Assembly: GCA_017472575.1 (NCBI GenBank)
Contig: JAFUPX010000028.1
Coordinates: forward strand, 1 to 49,172
Direction of reading: 5' to 3'
Length of the DNA stretch: 49,172 nucleotides
Source: Clostridia bacterium
Lineage (GTDB): Bacteria; Bacillota; Clostridia; Oscillospirales; Acutalibacteraceae
How positions within the stretch are numbered: the stretch's first letter is position 1; every line of letters begins with the position of its first letter. The position numbers were made by a program, and so were the translations under genes. Of the stretch, positions 33,801-42,798 are shown piece after piece. The notes under the pieces were generated by a model. It saw only the letters and a program-made list of their open reading frames with translations, was not told where the DNA came from and did no database searches.

Positions 33801-36800
33801 ATTTTAGAGCCTGCGGTGAAGGCTAGCTTTTCAACCGTGCTTCCATCGGAATTTGATAAAAGCACCTGCAGGTTTATGCCTGAGAAGGTAAACTGCATTT
33901 CCATCCATTCGCCAAAAATAACGGTATCCGAAGCGACATAAATAAGGGAAGATATACCGTCAACATATTCTCTTCTTTGCAGTGTTCCGTGTTTACCCTT
34001 AACGCCGCCCTGATAGGAAAGGGCCTTGAAGTTTTCAGCATCGTTGTACTCATAGATGAAGAAAGGTGTAACAAAGTTATTTATATCTTCACTTAAGAAC
34101 TTGAAAGAGAACTTTGTAACCTGAGCAGAGCCTTCGGGCCACAGCTTTTCGTTAAGCTGCCACATAGCAGTTGAGTTACCCGATATAAGCTCCATTGCAA
34201 AAACATTGTTGTCTTCATTTCGCGGGTCGGCAACTATTTTCCCCGAAGCCTGACCCTTATCCTCTATTATCTGAATAAAGGGGTTCTGTCCATACTCAAA
34301 ATCGGCAAATACTTCATAGCCATTCTCATAGTCGCCTATATTGCCGACATCCTGCGGATTATCGTTGATATATTTAAGCGCAGAATCTATCTTTGCCTTA
34401 TAAGGATAAGCGGTTAAAATCTGCTCGCGCTTTCCTAAAGCCTCATAGGCATCATATACCGCTTTAAGGTCAGGTAAATCTTCTTTGGTGTATTCGCTAT
34501 CCTCGCGGCTGAGCAATGCTCCGTAATCGTTTATGAACTTCTGCATAACTGCATACTCATCGGGATAGAACCTCTGAGCCATTTCACCGAGAAGGGCAAA
34601 TTCAGCCGTAAGCAAGCTCTGTGCTTTGGCACTTAACTCACCGTAAGCATTAAATGCCGCATCGTAAGCTGCTTTGTCGGCATCGGTTACGCTATCGGCT
34701 GTCTTACTTAAAATTGCTGAATGTGCAGCCTTAAAGGCAGCCGCATCTGCTATTGCAATTTCCTCAGCAGTTTTGCTGAATTTAAAGCTTACATCATCAA
34801 TATACGAGGTTTCACCTGTACCGAAACCAAAGCCAACCTTAAAGCCGCTCTCCTTAAGCGCACCTAATGCATTGCTGTAATGACCGTAGGTATAGTAAGC
34901 CGATTGAGGTCCGGTGCAGAAATCAACCTCTGTAACACCGCTAACACCTTTAATAGCTTCATTAATTTTGGAGTTTTCAACTCCCTCGGTATCTGAAACT
35001 ATTACAGTAATAGCACCTGAATAACTTAAAGCTGTTACGGAGGGCTTTGCTACTCCCGTAGCCTTAACGGCTTCTTCAACCTTAGCTCTGATTTCGCTTA
35101 AATAACTGTCTCTGGTATCGCTGCCCGTATCTGTGTCAGTCTTAACATTGAATACGGAGCAACCGTTATCAACTGTAAAGTTCCAGCCCCAGAGCTTGCC
35201 GTTTTGATAATCAAAATCAACCGTAATATCCGTCCAGCCGGAAACCGCCAATCTCTGATTAGCAGTAGCCCAAGCCACAACCGACTTGTTAAGGGCAAGA
35301 CCTATATTCTGACCCGAACGGAACAAATATTCAACCTGATTATTTGTACCGTCGGTGCAAATACCCCTGTAAAGCACAAGGCTGATGTTTTTAGCAGACT
35401 GATTATTCTCTGAAGAATAATATTTGAATGAAATTGATTCTATCTTTCTATCAGTGGGATAATAGCTGCTGTTAAGGGTGTACAAATATGTACTTGAAAC
35501 ATTTGCAGAATCTAAGGATAAAACGCTGTTATCAGAATCGGTAGGACTTACTGCAATATTACCCTTAAGGGAGGTATCGTTTTCAACAGGATTTTCGTCT
35601 GTGCTGAAAACGGTTGTTTCATAAATATCGGCAGAGATTACGCCATCCTGATATTCGAAATCATCGAAAAACTCACCGTTTGAGCCTGTGAGAATCTGAG
35701 CATCAATAGCATTACCCTTTAGTGCGCGCGATATCTCATAAAGATTTGTTTTTTCAGCGCTGAGAGTGTTCTGAGCATCGGCTGAAAGGTCTAAAAAGGC
35801 ATTTACAGCCGCATTTAAAGCATCCATATCCGAAGCAGTAGCCGTTTCGGCAGTTTTTGCTAAAATGGCAGAATGGGCAGCTTTATAAGCCGAAACCTCG
35901 GCAGAAAGAATATCTGCCTTAATCTTATTAAGTACCTCATCAAGATTTGATTTTTGGGCGGTAAGTAATGCTTTAACATCATCGCGAAGTGCATCGTAAG
36001 CAGCTAAAGCCGCCTCTACCGCCGCTTTATCATTCTCTTTGGCAGTAGCTGTTGTGAGATTCAGTGTATCCGCATAATTTGTGCGGAAATCTTCTGCTAC
36101 AAGCTGTGCCGAATCGGTAGCAATAACCTCATAGTTAAATGCTACATTATCTATAAGCGTAGCTGATACACCGAACATAAATCCATAGGTGAAATTATTC
36201 TGCGCCATAGAATCAAGGGGAGTATATGCACCCTTATTATAGGTAAAGCTTTGCTCGTCGTTTTCACCTATTTTAAGCTTAAAGCCGTAAAGCCTTTCAT
36301 CATTATATATATATGAAATCTTTACATTAGTCCAAACTCCTGATGAAACGGACATATCCTTTATCCAATACTTACAAGAGGTACCGTTGGCAATAACCTG
36401 ATGACCTGACTGATTAGGTATAATACCGACACCGTTGCTCAAAGCCGAAGAGGCGTCATTTATATTTGCGCCCTTGTAATATATGGCATAGGTCGGTTTT
36501 GAGGTGCTTTCAAGATACACATCAAAGCTAAAGGTCTTGATTTTTCTGTTTTCGGGAATATGAGCATCCTTAAAGAAAATACCAACATTTCCCGATTCAT
36601 TATTAGAAGTACCGAGTTTTAAAACATTATTGGTGCTATTTGTGGGGTCGGCTACAACCTCCGCATTAGTCTTTATATCGGAATTTGATGCATTTTTATC
36701 GCCTTTTTCACCGTTATAAAGGGAGGTCTCCCATATATCATCAAGTGATAAACCGTTATACTCAAAGGTATCTTTAAGACTTATCTCGTTTCCAAGATAT

Positions 36801-36907
36801 GCCGCTATACCGTCATCAGCGGAAGCGATTAAGGAGAGATTTAACGATACGATTATCAGCAAAGCTGAAAGCGTTAAAGAAATTATTCTTTTCAAATATC
36901 TTTTCAC
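30866..36907 (-). CDS. Secreted 2013-residue pectate-lyase-fold protein with dockerin and Ser-rich tail
   Basis: Signal peptide at 1-30. Then come LamG/concanavalin-like sandwiches (about 45-265, 405-730, 905-1110) separated by helical segments rich in Ala, Asp and Leu, Ig-like domains (about 1110-1310), and a right-handed beta-helix of the pectate lyase superfamily (about 1315-1865) beginning FNVKDYGAVGDDTANDTGAI. A type I dockerin (about 1873-1936) follows with two calcium loops, GDVNFDGKVTLKDS and ADANADGKVNLKDS. About 75 Ser/Gly/Glu-rich residues end in IGYIPGSW. The dockerin should bind a cohesin; the neighbouring 38516-40207 protein has a cohesin-like domain. The start is GTG 36907 after GGAGGA. 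The glycan target is unknown, and lyase activity is inferred from fold only. Confidence 0.88.
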   Translation of the reverse strand: MKRYLKRIISLTLSALLIIVSLNLSLIASADDGIAAYLGNEISLKDTFEYNGLSLDDIWETSLYNGEKGDKNASNSDIKTNAEVVADPTNSTNNVLKLGTSNNESGNVGIFFKDAHIPENRKIKTFSFDVYLESTSKPTYAIYYKGANINDASSALSNGVGIIPNQSGHQVIANGTSCKYWIKDMSVSSGVWTNVKISYIYNDERLYGFKLKIGENDEQSFTYNKGAYTPLDSMAQNNFTYGFMFGVSATLIDNVAFNYEVIATDSAQLVAEDFRTNYADTLNLTTATAKENDKAAVEAALAAYDALRDDVKALLTAQKSNLDEVLNKIKADILSAEVSAYKAAHSAILAKTAETATASDMDALNAAVNAFLDLSADAQNTLSAEKTNLYEISRALKGNAIDAQILTGSNGEFFDDFEYQDGVISADIYETTVFSTDENPVENDTSLKGNIAVSPTDSDNSVLSLDSANVSSTYLYTLNSSYYPTDRKIESISFKYYSSENNQSAKNISLVLYRGICTDGTNNQVEYLFRSGQNIGLALNKSVVAWATANQRLAVSGWTDITVDFDYQNGKLWGWNFTVDNGCSVFNVKTDTDTGSDTRDSYLSEIRAKVEEAVKATGVAKPSVTALSYSGAITVIVSDTEGVENSKINEAIKGVSGVTEVDFCTGPQSAYYTYGHYSNALGALKESGFKVGFGFGTGETSYIDDVSFKFSKTAEEIAIADAAAFKAAHSAILSKTADSVTDADKAAYDAAFNAYGELSAKAQSLLTAEFALLGEMAQRFYPDEYAVMQKFINDYGALLSREDSEYTKEDLPDLKAVYDAYEALGKREQILTAYPYKAKIDSALKYINDNPQDVGNIGDYENGYEVFADFEYGQNPFIQIIEDKGQASGKIVADPRNEDNNVFAMELISGNSTAMWQLNEKLWPEGSAQVTKFSFKFLSEDINNFVTPFFIYEYNDAENFKALSYQGGVKGKHGTLQRREYVDGISSLIYVASDTVIFGEWMEMQFTFSGINLQVLLSNSDGSTVEKLAFTAGSKIAFGFVSQNYMVSKPVYIDDVTIQFEEGDFDLNEENYEIYPYYQGNTFQNPDETVLITGDSYFGNNVESAELYTIPDTAIDATNPQYIFETRFNKSETNAGVVTEPSAASWDTDNASEVELVQETKTSVKFILPKADKKSVYAVKLNASNKEVDSAGNRLYEDKIIYINNPYITYTVGDDGAISTNGGWLRIFGENLYIDDAHTVTVVAKSVDTGAITPLTVTKVTEGDAYSVEVAVPDTLAEGKYEVYLHNGYGDNTCWSAPVVFTVGQSARSIWRAKGTFNVKDYGAVGDDTANDTGAIIRAIDAAVKNGGGVVYFPKGKYRVISTIVVPQNVSLEGEDLSNTMIFWTAYTWQYGEANKLFSISGNCEIRNLNIYTSRGKEFVYFNADKKLELINNIYGDVTDRKKDNVYLENLQFDAVPISGQPGSGGGHAWAVVDGADRNAIKVELAKESGTSKLVLEAGGRNYQLKNIDLYVKTTDRGSDTYGIYIHGYYVNINNYSSDTHAMTGRVRNAIVEDNTVYYGGNGINGTNMYFARNTLGKHYQNNREIWVSDGVPYYKDVRIQFIGAREDIVGVGNTDEVTYRLLGYSEFDENALVGMDVFVADGQGYGQMREITSSKPDGTFTVDQPFTIAPNRNSAVWIYWPRTTNYFIQNSFVEGSGGGPYGTSIDSVWDGNTFSYHNGQLFTNGSTVIWYTSILNEVYRNPLYIHGEGYGGIVAGDQTDCKIYFNMQVAPLAASFMGTVIKNNDFDEWYIHIKCAMNEVCRDFIIEHNKMSDAPYGVKHDGRDSYVFDGMYIRNNDFDTTGQVYSDVLLNAVKNKLGYKRCIVVNAGDNVFILGDVNFDGKVTLKDSTLIRYYYSGELEFTEEQLLRADANADGKVNLKDSTRIKQHLLSGVALGKVSDSDDSTSSSSSSSSTGESSSETSSSGESSSSSSGSSGSGESSSSGGSSGGESGGDNSSSTGETSSIGYIPGSW

Positions 36908-36920
36908 CGTTCATTCCTCC

Positions 36921-38513
36921 TTAATATACATAGCCTTTATCGATATATTCCTGGATATAGGCGGGTGTTTCCATATCCCAAAGGTCAGCAACCTTATTAT
37001 CATAATCTCCGCCTAAAAGATCTGTAAGACCTACAACCTTAATATTATCGAAAATAACGGCTGCGTTATGGGTTGAAAAGCCTATTTTTCCCATAGCCTT
37101 AATATAGTTTGATTCATCCGTATATGATAAAATTTCTTTACCGTTTAGATAAACAGTAACTTTATTATCGAAGGTGCGAATGGTTAAATTCATAGTTCCG
37201 GCTGTAAGATAATCAAAGCCTTTAACTTTCACATCTGCGTTATCTTCGCTTTCCACATAATCGCCCTCGTATTCATCAACCACCGTAATAGTACTGGTTG
37301 TTTTTATATGGCTCTCACCTTCCATAACACCGAGCTGAATTTTTCTGTACGGTATCTCGTTTGTTACGGTCTGCGTAAAGCGGACTACATAGGCATGATA
37401 ACCGTACTGTCCGATAGAAGTAAGTCTTGTATAAACATCCACCTGATTTGCTTCATTAGGTGCAGAATCGTCTGTAAAGGTTAAATCAAGGCTTGTTTCA
37501 TAGTCGGTCCAATGCTCGTCACCTGCGAGATAATGCGAATCTGACATATATTCGTACAGATAGCGGTTGGTATTATCCTCCGTAGTGATTATTTCGGGTA
37601 TAACATTATCAGTGGTCCAAATCGGGTTTGTAACACTCGCCTCTCCCTCATTAATTGAGCCGTCGGTATAGGTTTCATATAGAAGAACGTCCTCCGCAAC
37701 AGACGGGTCAGCAGGTAAAACAATCTCTTCTTCCCTGTCTTCCCCGCCGGTAGGAGAAGATGCGGTATCATCTGTAGAAACCTCAGTACCCTCGGGAGCC
37801 TCAACCTGATAGCTGAAGCCATCGAAGGTTGCCTTTGCTATATCGCTTTCCATCTGCGAATATGCCGACTGACCGATATAAACCGAGCTGCCGTAGGTAA
37901 AGGGTACAGAGCCGAGCTTTATATAGGTGGAATCGGTTTTCTGCTTATAGAAGCATTCAACCTTGGTTTTGTTAAGAGATATTTTGAAATCAACCGGATA
38001 ATTCGGCTTAGTGTTGATTTCATTACCCTTAATAGACATCATATTATCTGCCGAACGGTAGGTAATCATAATATATTCGGGACGGCAATGCACCATAACG
38101 GTTGCCGCTTCGGCGCCTATACCTGAACGAATCATAAGACCTGCTCCCGCGCAGGAATGCTTACCGTTCCAAGAGGTAAGTGTTGTTTCGGCAGTGAGAG
38201 TTGCGCTCTTGCCGTAATTAAAGATTACCTTTTTATAGGCAAAGTGCAGACTGTCCTTCTCATACCACTGAGCAAAACCGTTACTGGTCATAGTGGTTTT
38301 GCTTCCATCCTGAGTAAACTCACCCTTAATATCATCCCAAACATCTTCTCTGTTAGAAGTTTTTTCGTGAATCTTAACAAAGGTAAGCTCGGGGTCGGTT
38401 TCCTCTAAAATAACAACATTTTCGGCACTGCCTAAAAAGGAGGCAGAGAGGGCAATTATAACCACTATGAAAACGCTTAAAAGTACCTTTACTTTTTTAT
38501 TAAAGAATTTCAT
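36921..38513 (-). CDS. Secreted protein with two concanavalin/LamG-like domains
   Basis: About 530 residues. Signal peptide at the N terminus (LLSVFIVVIIALSASFLGSA). Two beta-sandwich domains follow, about 40-245 and 285-500, separated by an acidic Thr/Glu-rich linker. The second has TVYLNGKEILSYTD and IGFSTHNAAVIFDNIKV, typical of LamG/DUF1080-like glycan-binding folds. No anchor, dockerin or catalytic motif is seen. I prefer ATG 38513 because GGAGG is seven bases upstream; the ATG at 38519 is too close to it. It is 3 nt after the cohesin-like gene and 13 nt before the dockerin gene. The likely role is surface glycan binding. Confidence 0.75.
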   Translation of the reverse strand: MKFFNKKVKVLLSVFIVVIIALSASFLGSAENVVILEETDPELTFVKIHEKTSNREDVWDDIKGEFTQDGSKTTMTSNGFAQWYEKDSLHFAYKKVIFNYGKSATLTAETTLTSWNGKHSCAGAGLMIRSGIGAEAATVMVHCRPEYIMITYRSADNMMSIKGNEINTKPNYPVDFKISLNKTKVECFYKQKTDSTYIKLGSVPFTYGSSVYIGQSAYSQMESDIAKATFDGFSYQVEAPEGTEVSTDDTASSPTGGEDREEEIVLPADPSVAEDVLLYETYTDGSINEGEASVTNPIWTTDNVIPEIITTEDNTNRYLYEYMSDSHYLAGDEHWTDYETSLDLTFTDDSAPNEANQVDVYTRLTSIGQYGYHAYVVRFTQTVTNEIPYRKIQLGVMEGESHIKTTSTITVVDEYEGDYVESEDNADVKVKGFDYLTAGTMNLTIRTFDNKVTVYLNGKEILSYTDESNYIKAMGKIGFSTHNAAVIFDNIKVVGLTDLLGGDYDNKVADLWDMETPAYIQEYIDKGYVY

Positions 38514-38515
38514 AC

Positions 38516-40207
38516 TCATACCTCCTCATAATCGTAATCATAATCGGCAATAGCTGATTTCTTTTTATACTGCTGGCAAAGTATGTATGTAACCACGAGG
38601 ATTATAACTGAAACCGCCAGTAAAATAAACAGTATAAGAATTGTATTGCTAAGCGCTGTTCCGCCGCCCAGAGTTTTAATAATTGTATCTGTAACTCTGT
38701 TTGTTTTGGTTTTTGTAACAGTCTCGGTTTTAGTAACTGTCTCGGTCTTTGTTACGGAAGAGCCTGTAGAAGAGCTGTCTTCTTCCTCTTCATCCAAATC
38801 GTCTAACAGCTCAAGCATAGCCTTAAGCTTTGTTATACGCGGTTTAAGCGCTTCCTTTAAAGCCTGGTCATCAAGGCTGTTGTAGGCATCTATAACCATT
38901 TGGATAGCACCGCGGTCTGACACCTCAACCGAGTTATCATTTAATTTGAATACATATAAATACGTTTTCTGGAACTCTGCAACCTTTTGTGCCAATGCGG
39001 CTGCGGCTTCATCAAGAGCAAGATATTTATTTGCTTCATCATTAAGCTTAGTAAGCCACTCATATTCGGCTTGAACAAGCGGCTTTGCTTCATCCGAAAG
39101 CAAATCATAATTAAGCATTGCAAGCTGAATAAAGCTTATATAATTTGTGTAATTAATATCGTAATCGTTTTCAATAATATTTCTGTTCCAAATATGCGCG
39201 TAAGCCTCGTTGTTAATAAAATCGTCAACCTCAGCTTTGATATCCTTAAGCTCGTCAACACGGTCACTCAGCGCATTTACCAGCTTGCCCTCGCTTTGCA
39301 AATAGGTCTTTGCCGCCGCGGAGGTGTTGTCATAGGCTTGCTTAGCCTGTGTAACCGCCTGCTCGTTAGCTAATGAAACCGTTTGCTCTGTAAGCTTTAA
39401 GACATCGGCATATGTCTCCTTAAATCCGTTTACCTCCGCCATAAGCTGAGCATAGCTTGCCTCCTCTGCTAAACGGTTGTATCTCGTAAGAGCAGTTGAA
39501 AGCCAGTTATATTCATTCGGATATGTTGTTTTTAACAGTTGTTTTTGCGATGAAGTAAGCTTATTGAAAGCATCTGTTGCCGCATCAATATCCGCTTTTG
39601 AATCGGGATAGGAAATAGCTTCAAGCTTTTTGAATAACGCCAGCGTTTCCTCGGATATGGTTTCTGCAGATAGGTTAACAGTTATGCTGTCGGTCATATT
39701 TGAAGCAATATCCTTCTGCGCTGATGAGTTATCATATAAATCGTCTATCTCGAATGTAAAAGCAGCAGTACCGCTGTTACTTAACTCATTTACGCCGAAT
39801 GCGAGATAAAATATCGCCCCTGTTACAGAAGTTTCCTTGTTGTAGTAACCGTTTTCGTAAATAACCCGTATTTCTGAAGTGTGGTAAGAATACTGCGGCT
39901 CGCTGTCCTCTATCAGGCATACCGACTTATTATTCATAAAGGTAAAGACAGCCGAATCATATCCTATTCTAAAGGACATTCCGCCCAAATTGTTGATTTG
40001 AGTAGCTGTAAGCTTCAAATAGAGAATATCACCGCTTTTAAAGGTGTCCTGAGCTACATAGGTGCCTCTTTCCTCGGAATAAACTGCCGAGGAAAGAACA
40101 AAATTCACTGTGGAATTTGCGGCGAACACCGTAGCAGATAACGAAAAAAGTAAAACAACGCAAAGAAGGGCGGAAACTGCTTTTAAAAACCGTTTTTTTA
40201 TTTTCAT
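38516..40207 (-). CDS. Membrane-anchored cohesin-like surface protein
   Basis: 563 residues. Signal peptide (1-29), then a cohesin-like beta-sandwich (about 30-160) with SGDILYLKLTATQINNLGG, FRIGYDSAVFTF, GAIFYLAFG and GTAAFTFEIDDLYD. A long helical region (about 165-470) follows, then an acidic patch, a KTETV repeat linker (about 485-505), one transmembrane helix (about 515-545) and a short Lys then Asp/Tyr cytoplasmic tail. Only one cohesin-like module is present. It fits a cell-bound docking site for the dockerin protein two genes downstream. Anchoring by a transmembrane helix replaces the SLH or sortase signals of known scaffoldins. Pairing is inferred. The stop is TGA. Confidence 0.75.
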   Translation of the reverse strand: MKIKKRFLKAVSALLCVVLLFSLSATVFAANSTVNFVLSSAVYSEERGTYVAQDTFKSGDILYLKLTATQINNLGGMSFRIGYDSAVFTFMNNKSVCLIEDSEPQYSYHTSEIRVIYENGYYNKETSVTGAIFYLAFGVNELSNSGTAAFTFEIDDLYDNSSAQKDIASNMTDSITVNLSAETISEETLALFKKLEAISYPDSKADIDAATDAFNKLTSSQKQLLKTTYPNEYNWLSTALTRYNRLAEEASYAQLMAEVNGFKETYADVLKLTEQTVSLANEQAVTQAKQAYDNTSAAAKTYLQSEGKLVNALSDRVDELKDIKAEVDDFINNEAYAHIWNRNIIENDYDINYTNYISFIQLAMLNYDLLSDEAKPLVQAEYEWLTKLNDEANKYLALDEAAAALAQKVAEFQKTYLYVFKLNDNSVEVSDRGAIQMVIDAYNSLDDQALKEALKPRITKLKAMLELLDDLDEEEEDSSSTGSSVTKTETVTKTETVTKTKTNRVTDTIIKTLGGGTALSNTILILFILLAVSVIILVVTYILCQQYKKKSAIADYDYDYEEV

Positions 40208-40228
40208 AATGCAGTTCCTTTCATTTAA

Positions 40229-41800
40229 TTATTTTGAAACAAATTCATCTACCTGCTTTTGCAGCTCTTCTAAAACCTTATCTATACCGGCAGCCTTCAT
40301 CTTTGTGCAAGCCTCGGCATATTTTGTCTCATAGTCAGCGATAGCACCCGAATAAAGCTGAACCTGATATTCGCTCAGAACGCTGTTTATCTGACTGTAG
40401 TAATTTGAAACAGCCGATGTATCAAATGACATTCCGTAGGTTGGAGTTTTATAGAATTTCGGCTGAACATTTTCATAATAATCAAGAGCTCTTGTACGGG
40501 TCTCCTCTGTATAAGGAGAAATAACATACATATTAAGATGTGTTCCTACCATCCAGTTGGGTATACCGTAACTTGAAGCCGATGTTCCCTGCTGCTCATA
40601 TTCGAAAGCCTTAATTTCAGTATCCGAAAGCTTTTCATAATGTGTGCCCTCAATACCGTAGCAAATCATATTGAGAATATCTGCGCCCTCTTCTGTACGG
40701 AGAAGCTCCAAAAGCTTCATAGCGCGCTCAGGATGTTTAGACGTACAGGGGATAACATTATAGGTGTGAAGCGAGCCTACAGCTGTATCGGAGATATACT
40801 TTTGCTCGTTAGACTGCACAGAAAGCCAATATACTCCTGAGCCCTCTGTAGCGCCTGCCTTCAAATACATTTCGTTTTCGTCGCGAAGATTCATATCCCA
40901 AACATAGGAGGATATAATCGGACTGCGGTTGCCGTAGCCTTGGTCACCGGAAAGAATATCTGTTGAGATAAAGCCCTCTTCATACCACTTTCTTGCCCAT
41001 TTTATAAACATTTTAAATTCATCGGTCTCGTAAAAATCAATCATTTCAACCTTATCGGCAAAAACTCTGTAGCATACGTTGATTTGATTGGTGCTGCTGC
41101 CTCCGTTTCCTACAAACGCAAAGCCTCTGCGAGCAAATGTGTTAAACATACTTTCAATACCTATAAGGGGAGCAACGCTGTCGCTGTCGGCTTTGCCGGA
41201 AGCTTTTGCGGCATGGAGATAATCGTCTACCAGCTGATACATTTTCTCTGTGGTTGTACTACTCTTGTAAGCCGCTTCAACCATTGCCTTTGTATCCATA
41301 TAGGAAATTAAGGACTCAGGTATGCACAGAACAGCGGTATCGTTGATATAAATCTGAACATTGGGGATAGCATACTGCTTGCCGTTTACAATACCTGTTG
41401 CATACTGAATGGAATATTTCTCCTTCTCTTTGGCAATAGAGGGAGCGTATTCTTCAATCAGGTCGTCGAGCTCATAGAAAGAGTCCTTTTCAATCTCGCT
41501 GAGCGTATCAACGGAAGTACCTACGTTTGCGATATCGATCTGGGTATCGCCTGCCATCCAAAGCGACCATTTGCTTCCGTAAGAGCTGTCAAGCATAAAT
41601 TCAAGCTTTGTATTAGGAAGCTTTTCAGCTAAAAGCTTGTTAACCTCAGCTGTAACCTTTGCAGTATCCTTCTGCTCATAAAACGGCATAGCCCAAACGA
41701 GCGTTGCCTGACTGCCGTCATCATCACCGGAGCCTCCACAGCCGGCAAGAACGCCCAGCATTAACATAGCTGCCAATAGCATACTAATTATTCTTTTCAT
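40229..41800 (-). CDS. Extracellular solute-binding lipoprotein of a sugar ABC importer (LplA-like)
   Basis: About 523 residues. The start chosen is ATG 41800, with GGAG seven bases upstream, giving the lipoprotein signal MLLAAMLMLGVLAGC (Cys is lipidated and anchored). The rest fits family 1 sugar-binding proteins of the long LplA type, with YGIPNWMVGT near the C-terminal third. It captures oligosaccharides for the two permeases encoded upstream. No ATPase gene lies in the locus, so a shared MsmX-like ATPase probably energises transport. Confidence 0.9.
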   Translation of the reverse strand: MKRIISMLLAAMLMLGVLAGCGGSGDDDGSQATLVWAMPFYEQKDTAKVTAEVNKLLAEKLPNTKLEFMLDSSYGSKWSLWMAGDTQIDIANVGTSVDTLSEIEKDSFYELDDLIEEYAPSIAKEKEKYSIQYATGIVNGKQYAIPNVQIYINDTAVLCIPESLISYMDTKAMVEAAYKSSTTTEKMYQLVDDYLHAAKASGKADSDSVAPLIGIESMFNTFARRGFAFVGNGGSSTNQINVCYRVFADKVEMIDFYETDEFKMFIKWARKWYEEGFISTDILSGDQGYGNRSPIISSYVWDMNLRDENEMYLKAGATEGSGVYWLSVQSNEQKYISDTAVGSLHTYNVIPCTSKHPERAMKLLELLRTEEGADILNMICYGIEGTHYEKLSDTEIKAFEYEQQGTSASSYGIPNWMVGTHLNMYVISPYTEETRTRALDYYENVQPKFYKTPTYGMSFDTSAVSNYYSQINSVLSEYQVQLYSGAIADYETKYAEACTKMKAAGIDKVLEELQKQVDEFVSK

Positions 41801-41820
41801 AATATTTTCTCCTTTTTTAA

Positions 41821-41871
41821 TTAATGAAAAACGAATTAAGAATAATTTTTTCATTCGTCACTTTTCATTAA
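41821..41871. repeat. Intergenic palindromic element B with degenerate 7-nt words
   Basis: Arms at 41821-41836 and 41853-41871 are complementary over 16 bases with a 3-base bulge. On the plus strand the left arm reads AATGAAA, AACGAAT, TAAGAAT. The complement of the right arm reads AATGAAA, AGTGACG, AATGAAA, again stepping by 7. It lies directly upstream of the binding-protein gene. Confidence 0.6.
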
Positions 41872-41900
41872 ATTTTGTTTATCTTCGGTAAACAAAATTT
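41870..41900. terminator. Hairpin after the LplC-like permease gene
   Basis: Twelve-bp perfect stem AAATTTTGTTTA/TAAACAAAATTT around a TTCG-containing loop, overlapping the permease stop codon. It is A+T-rich with only internal T runs, so it is a weak terminator or an mRNA-stabilising hairpin that could raise binding-protein levels relative to permease. Confidence 0.55.
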
Positions 41901-42783
41901 ATCCTTTTACCGCTCCTGCAACCATACCCTTTGAGAAGTATTTCTGGAAGAACGGGAAAATAACGAGCATAGGTCCGCTGGCTAAAACGCACATCGCGTA
42001 TTTCAGTGTTTCCGAAGGAACGGCTACCATATCGCTTATAGGCATGGTCTTTTTAAGCTCATTTAAGAAGGTAGCCTCGTTTAATATCTGCTGGAGCAAA
42101 TATTGCAGAGTGTAGAGCTTAGTATCCTGAATGTAATACATCGTAACCGTAAAGTCGTTCCATCGGGAAACAACACCCATAAAGGTGTAGGTTGCGATAA
42201 CCGCGGTTGAAAGCGGAACTATAACCTGAGTTAATACCTGAAGCTCCGATGCGCCGTCCAGCTCTGCCGCCTCAATAAGCGAAACAGGCAACTGTGCGAA
42301 AAATGTACGGAAAACGAATACCGTGTAAGCCGCAACCATACCGTTGAGAATATATATCCACATCGAATTTCCCAAATGGAAAACCTGAGTGTTGATAATA
42401 TATGTAGGTACTAATCCGCCGTTAAAGAACATAGTTATAATCAAAACTATTGATAAAAACTTTTTGAATATAAAGTGGGGACGCGCAAGCGTATACCCCA
42501 TAGCCGCCATAATTACAATACTCAGTACCGCGCCGCCGATAGCGTAAACCCCAGTAACGCCGTAAGCGCGAAGCAATGTAGATAAATCGCTGAGTATATA
42601 CTTATATGCTTCGGTTGTAAAATTCTTAGGGATAAGACTGTAGCCATAGGTTAAAACATCATTTTCATTGGAAAAGGAAACTGCAACCAACAGCAAAAAC
42701 GGTACTATACATATAAGCATATAAACTGCGAAAATTATATGGATAAACCATGTACTTTCTTTTCTTTTTGAAACCTTTTTCAT
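41899..42783 (-). CDS. Sugar ABC transporter permease (LplC/YtcP-like)
   Basis: 294 residues, about six transmembrane helices. The EAA loop that contacts the ATPase is EAAELDGASELQVLTQVIVP. It ends GMVAGAVKG, typical of this group. It forms the membrane channel with the 42799-43734 product, 15 nt upstream. Confidence 0.94.
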   Translation of the reverse strand: MKKVSKRKESTWFIHIIFAVYMLICIVPFLLLVAVSFSNENDVLTYGYSLIPKNFTTEAYKYILSDLSTLLRAYGVTGVYAIGGAVLSIVIMAAMGYTLARPHFIFKKFLSIVLIITMFFNGGLVPTYIINTQVFHLGNSMWIYILNGMVAAYTVFVFRTFFAQLPVSLIEAAELDGASELQVLTQVIVPLSTAVIATYTFMGVVSRWNDFTVTMYYIQDTKLYTLQYLLQQILNEATFLNELKKTMPISDMVAVPSETLKYAMCVLASGPMLVIFPFFQKYFSKGMVAGAVKG

Positions 42784-42798
42784 TATCTGTCTGCCCCC

